This document shows, piece by piece, positions 51,047 to 55,518 of a stretch of 55,518 bases of DNA; the first letter of the stretch is position 1; the number at the start of each line of letters is the position of its first letter. The DNA is from Rhodocyclaceae bacterium (GTDB taxonomy: Bacteria; Pseudomonadota; Gammaproteobacteria; Burkholderiales; Rhodocyclaceae). The notes under the pieces are model-generated. The model saw nothing but the letters and a program-made list of their open reading frames with translations, made no database searches and was not told the origin of the DNA. The position numbers were made by a program, and so were the translations under genes. Where the stretch lies: assembly GCA_020445945.1 (NCBI GenBank), contig JAGRFQ010000078.1, forward strand, positions 4,480-59,997, in the 5' to 3' direction.

Positions 51047-52424
51047 ACTGTTCCCGATACTTGCGGACGATGTGAAGCGCCAGCACGTTGAGTACCAGCG
51101 TCACCAGGAAGAGCATCAGCCCGAGCGCAAATGCGGCAAGCGTCTTGGGGCTGTCGAATTCCTGGTCGCCGACCAGCAGGGTCACGATCTGCACCGTGAC
51201 CGTGGTGACGGCCTCCAGCGGGTTGGCGGTCAGGTTGGCGGCCAGGCCGGCGGCCATGACCACGATCATGGTCTCGCCGATGGCGCGCGACACGGCCAGC
51301 AAAATCGCGCCGACGATCCCCGGCAGCGCAGCCGGAAAAATCACCTGACGCACGGTCTCGGAGCGTGTTGCGCCCATGCCGTAGGCGCCGTCGCGCAAGG
51401 ACTGCGGTACCGCATTGATCACGTCGTCGGACAAGGACGAGACGAAGGGGATGATCATCACCCCCATCACCAGCCCGGCGGCCAGCGCACTTTCGGAGGC
51501 AACGTCGAGACCGAGGATGCTGCCCGAATCGCGAATAAAGGGGGCCACCGTCAGCGCGGCGAAGAAGCCATACACCACGGTCGGGATGCCGGCGAGCACT
51601 TCGAGCAGCGGCTTGGCGATCGCGCGCACCCGGCGGCTGGCGTATTCGGCCAGGTAGAAGGCCGACATCAGCCCGATCGGCACAGCGATGATCATCGCGA
51701 TCAGGGTGATGAGCAGCGTGCCGGCAAACAGCGGCACCGCGCCAAAGGCGCCGGACGAGCCGGCCTGGTCGGCGCGCATCGCGATCTGCGGGCTCCAGTC
51801 GAGGCCGAACAGGAACTCGCTGACGGGCACCGCACGGAAGAAGCGGATCGACTCGAACAGCACCGACAGCACAATGCCGACGGTGGTGAGAATGGCCACC
51901 AGCGAGCACGCGATGAGCACGTACATGACGATGCGCTCGACACCGTTGCGCGCGCGGTGGTGAGGCGCGATGCGCGAAAAGGCCAGCCATCCGGCGATGG
52001 CGGCGACCGCCAGGGTGACGCCGAAGAGCGCGAGCTTGCTGATTGACTGGAGTTCGCGGTAGCGGTCCGCCGCGGCCTGCATGGCCGCATCGGGCGTCCC
52101 GGAAACGATGTTGCCGACAACCAGGTTGCGGATGTCGTTGACCACCAGATTGAGCTTGTCGGGGCCGAGATCCTGCACCGAGGCAGGCAGCGTCGACACC
52201 ACCATCTGGGTGATGAGCGAACCTTCCATCGACAGCCACACGCCGAGGACCAACAAGGCCGGCAACGCGGCCCAGATGGCCACATACAAACCGTAATAGC
52301 CCGGCAGCGAGTGCAGCTTGCGAATCTGTCCACCTGCGACCTGAAACGCCCGCTTGCGGCCGAAATAGAACGCAGCCGAGCTCAGTGCGAGCAGCAGCAG
52401 AACGAGTATTGGCGTTTGGGTCAC
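51039..52424 (-). CDS. pstC: Phosphate ABC transporter permease PstC
   Basis: This is a 461-residue permease. I chose GTG 52424 (TQTPILVLLLLALSS follows, a membrane helix); the frame opens with a TTG at 52457 that would add 11 residues. N-terminal helices and a soluble segment come before the conserved permease domain (about 230-450) with the EAA loop DGAYGMGATRSETVRQVIFPAALPG. The long N-terminal part parallels the extended PstA. It is separated from pstS by 67 bases containing a GC hairpin. Confidence 0.93.
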   Translation of the reverse strand: MTQTPILVLLLLALSSAAFYFGRKRAFQVAGGQIRKLHSLPGYYGLYVAIWAALPALLVLGVWLSMEGSLITQMVVSTLPASVQDLGPDKLNLVVNDIRNLVVGNIVSGTPDAAMQAAADRYRELQSISKLALFGVTLAVAAIAGWLAFSRIAPHHRARNGVERIVMYVLIACSLVAILTTVGIVLSVLFESIRFFRAVPVSEFLFGLDWSPQIAMRADQAGSSGAFGAVPLFAGTLLITLIAMIIAVPIGLMSAFYLAEYASRRVRAIAKPLLEVLAGIPTVVYGFFAALTVAPFIRDSGSILGLDVASESALAAGLVMGVMIIPFVSSLSDDVINAVPQSLRDGAYGMGATRSETVRQVIFPAALPGIVGAILLAVSRAIGETMIVVMAAGLAANLTANPLEAVTTVTVQIVTLLVGDQEFDSPKTLAAFALGLMLFLVTLVLNVLALHIVRKYREQYD

Positions 52425-52457
52425 GATGACATCACTTGACGTTACAGAACAGCACAA

Positions 52458-52482
52458 CGGGCGGCAGCGTGGCCGCCGCCCG
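52458..52482. repeat. GC-rich hairpin between pstS and pstC
   Basis: CGGGCGGC, a 9-base loop and GCCGCCCG form an 8-bp stem without a T-run. It could stabilise the pstS message or reduce read-through into pstCAB, a common arrangement for binding-protein genes. Confidence 0.55.
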
Positions 52483-52491
52483 GGCGCTATA

Positions 52492-53532
52492 TTACTTCAT
52501 CGGTGCCAGATTCTTCACCGCATCGGCGACACCCTTGTACTCGTCACCGGGCAGCGGAATCAGGCCACGTTCGGCCAGATAACCTTCCTGACCCATCGAC
52601 TTGGTGCTGGTGAATTCAGCCAGATACTCCTTGATGCCGGGGATCACGCCCACGTGCGCTTTCTTCACATAGAAGAACAGCGGACGCGACACCGGGTAGC
52701 TACCGTCGGAGATGGTCTCGAATTCGGGCTTCACGCCCTCGATCGCCACGCCTTCGACCTTGTCACGGTTCTGGTCGAGGAAGCTGAAACCGAAGATGCC
52801 GAACGCCGACGGATTGGCTTCGAGCTTCTGCACGATCAGGTTGTCGTTTTCACCGGCTTCGACGAAGGCGCCATCTTCACGCACCGTGTGGCACACCGCC
52901 TTGAAGGCCTTCTTGTCGGCCTTCTTCATCGCCTTGATGAAGTCAAACTCCTTGCAGCCGTGCTCCATCGCCAGTTCGACGAACGCATCGCGCGTACCGG
53001 AGGTGGGCGGCGGGCCGAGCACTTCGATCTTGACCGCCGGCAGGCTGGCGTTCACGTCTTTCCACGTTTGATACGGGTTGGCCACCAGCGTGTCGCTGCC
53101 ATCCGGATTCGGCACGTCCTTGGCCAGCGCCAGGAACAACTCCTTGCGCGACACATTCATCGGCGTACCGGTCTTGGCGTGGGCCACCGACAGACCGTCG
53201 TAACCGATCTTGACTTCGACGATTTCCTTCACGCCGTTGGCGGCGCAGCTCTCGATTTCGGACTTCTTGATTGCGCGCGACGCGTTGGTGATGTCCGGAT
53301 GCTGCACGCCGACACCGGCACAGAACAGCTTGATACCGCCACCCGAGCCGGTTGACTCGATCTTGGGTGTCTTGAATTTCGTGGCCTTGCCGAACTGCTC
53401 AGCCACAACCGTCGCAAACGGATACACCGTCGACGAACCCACAATGCTGATGTAATCGCGCGAAGATTGCGCAAAAGCCGAACCAACCGCAGCCGTGGAA
53501 AGCACTGCCAGGGCGAAAGCCGCCTTTTTCAT
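52492..53532 (-). CDS. pstS: Phosphate ABC transporter substrate-binding protein PstS
   Basis: This is a 346-residue periplasmic protein; ATG 53532 follows AGGAGG by six bases. The signal peptide ends near GSAFAQSS. Phosphate-binding motifs are IVGSSTVYPF near the N-terminus, STGSGGGIKLFCAG, and GPPPTSGTRDAF. It contains several Cys that may bond. It delivers phosphate to PstCAB. A Pho-box-like site lies about 130 bases upstream. Confidence 0.96.
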   Translation of the reverse strand: MKKAAFALAVLSTAAVGSAFAQSSRDYISIVGSSTVYPFATVVAEQFGKATKFKTPKIESTGSGGGIKLFCAGVGVQHPDITNASRAIKKSEIESCAANGVKEIVEVKIGYDGLSVAHAKTGTPMNVSRKELFLALAKDVPNPDGSDTLVANPYQTWKDVNASLPAVKIEVLGPPPTSGTRDAFVELAMEHGCKEFDFIKAMKKADKKAFKAVCHTVREDGAFVEAGENDNLIVQKLEANPSAFGIFGFSFLDQNRDKVEGVAIEGVKPEFETISDGSYPVSRPLFFYVKKAHVGVIPGIKEYLAEFTSTKSMGQEGYLAERGLIPLPGDEYKGVADAVKNLAPMK

Positions 53533-53660
53533 CAAGAACCTCCTGTAGGATAATCTGCTGACGCCGCCCCGTTGATGGCAGGCCGGCACCCAGTATTCTG
53601 GCGGTGTCGGCGCAAGCGTCGTTCGCTCTCGCCTGTCTCACCACCGCTGGGCGCTATTAT

Positions 53661-53678
53661 TTGTCAGCAACATTACAG
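53661..53678 (-). promoter_or_regulatory. Pho-box-like PhoB binding site upstream of pstS
   Basis: The minus strand reads CTGTAAT-GTTG-CTGACAA, two 7-base repeats with 11-base periodicity, close to the PhoB consensus CTGTCAT-N4-CTGTCAT. It is followed by AT-rich AATAATAG. This fits induction by phosphate starvation. Confidence 0.7.
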
Positions 53679-53749
53679 TCATGTGAAAACGCGCCGGCAT
53701 GGTGCGGCGCACCAGACTAGTGCGAAAGCGATAAGTCCAAGCCGCACGC

Positions 53750-55054
53750 TCACACCCCGCGCCACACGCCAACCACCCACAACGTGACCACCGCGGCGAG
53801 ATAGGCCAGCAGGCAGTAGCGCCAGTTGGCGCGGGCCAGTGCAGTCGATGACAGGCCATAGCGCCCTTGCAGGGCCAGGTGGATGCCGGACATCGGCCCC
53901 GCCGCCAGCCCGATTGCCCAGCACTGCACATACACCACCCCCATCAGCACCGGATCCGGTGACAACGGGGCCAGCCACGCGGCAACCATGGTGATCGAGA
54001 TCACCGCGTGAATCCCCGCCACACACAACCCAATCATCACCGCCAGCACCAGCGCAGCCTCCACCGGCCCGACCCGGCTCATCGGCAAGGCGCCGCCATT
54101 GCTTTCGATCAGTGCATTGAGGCCGGTCGCGAACACCGCCGCGGCCAGAAACAAGGACAGCTCGCCGCGCATCACCGGCAAGCGCCGCATCACATGGCGC
54201 GCCAGCTGCGCCCCGCCCTCTACCACGCCGGCACGACCGACCACCACCCCGGCAGCCATCACCGGCGCGGCCAGCGAAACGATCGCCAGCGTGCTCCACG
54301 CCGGCCACAGCCAATGCCCGCCAATGACCATCACGGCCAGTACCGCGGGCACCCACAAGGCCGCGGGGTGCATCGGATAACCGACAAACGCCGCCCCCGT
54401 GGCCGGATTGCGCAACAGATCGCGCCCGGCAATCACCAGCAAACACAGCGCCAGCGGCAACCCGGCCGCAGCCAGCTCGGCCAAGGTCGCCCCCGGCGCA
54501 TAGGTCAGCGCCACCGCGGTGGCCGCAAAGAAAGGCGACCACAGCGCCGCCGCCAGAAAGCCGCGCGTCAGCGCGCTGGCCTGGGTCAGCGTCGGCCCCC
54601 GCCCTTGGCCCATGCGGTCGGCCATGATGAAGATCGCCGACAGGTTGATCACCGCGCCGAACACGTGCACCCCGGCCAGCGTACGCCACAGCGCACCGCG
54701 ACCGCGCGGCGCCTCGCCGGTTTCGCCCAGCCCGATGAGCTGCAGAAAGCTCACCGCCGCAAGCATGCCGAGCAGCGCGGTATTGTTGGTCAGCACGCCA
54801 AGCCACGGCACGCGGCCGGTGTGCCAGCCAACCCACGCAAGCGCCGCCACGCCGGCCCCGATCAGCCACCACGCCTGGCGCCGCTGACGCCGGTCGAGCG
54901 CCGGCCACAGCAGCATCGCCGCCCCCCACGCCGCCGCCCCGGCAAGCCACGCCGGCACGCCCAACTGCGCACCGTTGGCGACCGCAAAGCAGGTCATCGC
55001 CAGCACCAGAAGCGCCGCCAGACGCTCAGCATGTTTACGTACAAGTCCGCGCAT
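53750..55054 (-). CDS. Multi-pass inner-membrane protein, unknown function
   Basis: This is a 434-residue protein from ATG 55054 with about 11-12 membrane helices. Charged or polar motifs within the hydrophobic regions include LTNNTALLGML, a NLSAIFIMADRMGQGRG segment and a late NALIESNGGALPMSRVGPVE. The size and helix count fit a secondary transporter or permease, but I cannot assign a family. It is upstream of pstS on the same strand with 217 bases between, including the Pho box. It is divergent from the DAG-kinase-like gene (83 bases). Confidence 0.75.
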   Translation of the reverse strand: MRGLVRKHAERLAALLVLAMTCFAVANGAQLGVPAWLAGAAAWGAAMLLWPALDRRQRRQAWWLIGAGVAALAWVGWHTGRVPWLGVLTNNTALLGMLAAVSFLQLIGLGETGEAPRGRGALWRTLAGVHVFGAVINLSAIFIMADRMGQGRGPTLTQASALTRGFLAAALWSPFFAATAVALTYAPGATLAELAAAGLPLALCLLVIAGRDLLRNPATGAAFVGYPMHPAALWVPAVLAVMVIGGHWLWPAWSTLAIVSLAAPVMAAGVVVGRAGVVEGGAQLARHVMRRLPVMRGELSLFLAAAVFATGLNALIESNGGALPMSRVGPVEAALVLAVMIGLCVAGIHAVISITMVAAWLAPLSPDPVLMGVVYVQCWAIGLAAGPMSGIHLALQGRYGLSSTALARANWRYCLLAYLAAVVTLWVVGVWRGV

Positions 55055-55137
55055 CAGCGGTTAAGATTCCCTTAGTTCTCGACCCTCGGCAGACGCCCAT
55101 TGTCTCGTGCCACGACCGCTCAAGGAAGCTCCCCGCC

Positions 55138-55518
55138 ATGCACCGGCTGACGCTCGCCATCGTGCTGAACGTGCGTTCCGCCGATGGCGACGACGCCGAC
55201 CTGCAGGCGCGGATTGGCAGCGCACTTGAAGCAACGGGCGTCGGCCTGCAGTGGTTCGTCGTGCACAAACCCGTGCGTTTGGGCGCGGTGTGCGCCACCG
55301 CCGCCGCACAGGCCGACCGGCTGGTGATCGCCGGCGGTGACGGCTCGGTGCGTATCGCAGCCCAGGCCGCGCGCAACGCAGGCAAGCCGCTGGCGATCAT
55401 CCCCACCGGCACCTACAACTACGTTGCCCGCCGGCTGGGCATCCCGCTCGACATCGAGGCCGCGGCGCAGCTCGCCGGCAACGCCCCGCCACGCCCGGTG
55501 GCGTGCGGCGAAATCAAT
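55138..55518 (+). CDS. Diacylglycerol kinase catalytic-domain protein (3' truncated)
   Basis: The frame is open to the window end (127 codons) from ATG 55138, with AAGGAAG upstream. It begins MHRLTLAIVLNVRS and has the nucleotide-binding LVIAGGDGSVR motif and IIPTGTYNYVARRLGIP, the counterpart of the GTxN motif of DAGK/sphingosine kinase/YegS folds. The C-terminal domain is outside the window. It probably phosphorylates a lipid alcohol. Confidence 0.88.
   Translation, partial: MHRLTLAIVLNVRSADGDDADLQARIGSALEATGVGLQWFVVHKPVRLGAVCATAAAQADRLVIAGGDGSVRIAAQAARNAGKPLAIIPTGTYNYVARRLGIPLDIEAAAQLAGNAPPRPVACGEIN

Noticed and set aside
53679-54950. Alternative minus-strand frame overlapping the membrane protein
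   Set aside because: It is Gly/Arg-rich shadow coding. The 53750-55054 frame gives regular membrane helices.
1-55518. tRNA, rRNA, insertion sequences or prophage genes
   Set aside because: None was recognised on reading; no transposase or integrase motifs were found, and the intergenic regions are short.

Overview
This GC-rich window is dense with genes and looks like the chromosome of a betaproteobacterium, most likely a Rhodocyclales member of the Azoarcus/Thauera/Denitromonas type. That placement is an inference from the gene families (ped-type quinoprotein cluster, Pst operon with an extended PstA, PEP-CTERM protein, DUF1615, FecR-barrel/CHASE2 cyclase pair); no rRNA is present to confirm it. 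I saw no tRNA, rRNA, insertion sequence, phage gene or CRISPR array. Both ends cut through genes.

Layout. 1-2.2 kb: a DUF2868/DUF3482 GTPase pair and a small lipoprotein. 2.2-8.9 kb: a probable second-messenger module made of a FecR-TPR-beta-barrel fusion, a 67-residue protein, a CHASE2 class III nucleotide cyclase and a divergent Crp-type regulator. The cyclase has opposite charges at both usual base-recognition positions. 8.9-23.1 kb: a periplasmic alcohol-oxidation island. It holds an AcoR-like sigma-54 activator, a PedF-type cytochrome c, a PedG/MoxJ-like binding protein, a YVTN beta-propeller protein, cytochrome b561, a second cytochrome c, a PQQ alcohol dehydrogenase with the Asp-X-Asp signature of lanthanide enzymes, a SoxYZ-like carrier, a metallo-beta-lactamase-fold partner, a TonB receptor and a NarL-type two-component system. 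Three near-perfect -24/-12 promoters head its transcripts, so the activator probably controls the whole island.

23.1-30.6 kb: exported or membrane proteins of unknown function, a second TonB receptor, a porin behind a possible fourth sigma-54 promoter, and a PEP-CTERM protein. 30.8-38 kb: a DEAD-box helicase preceded by a probable 17-codon leader peptide, DUF302 and thioredoxin-fold proteins, a CMD-family protein, a divergent GTP cyclohydrolase I, and an overlapping DUF1615 lipoprotein/HDAC-like/NYN-domain group. 38-43 kb: a four-gene operon on the minus strand with group 2-like [NiFe]-hydrogenase subunits, a maturation protease and a soluble PAS histidine kinase, which suggests hydrogen sensing. 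43-48.8 kb: Nnr, a large CBS-PAS histidine kinase and a DMT exporter. 48.8-53.7 kb: pstS-pstC-pstA-pstB with a Pho-box-like site. 53.7-55.5 kb: an unidentified membrane protein and the start of a diacylglycerol-kinase-fold protein.

The most interesting parts are the cyclase/Crp/FecR-barrel module, the coordinated sigma-54/lanthanide-type quinoprotein island, and the hydrogenase-kinase operon.
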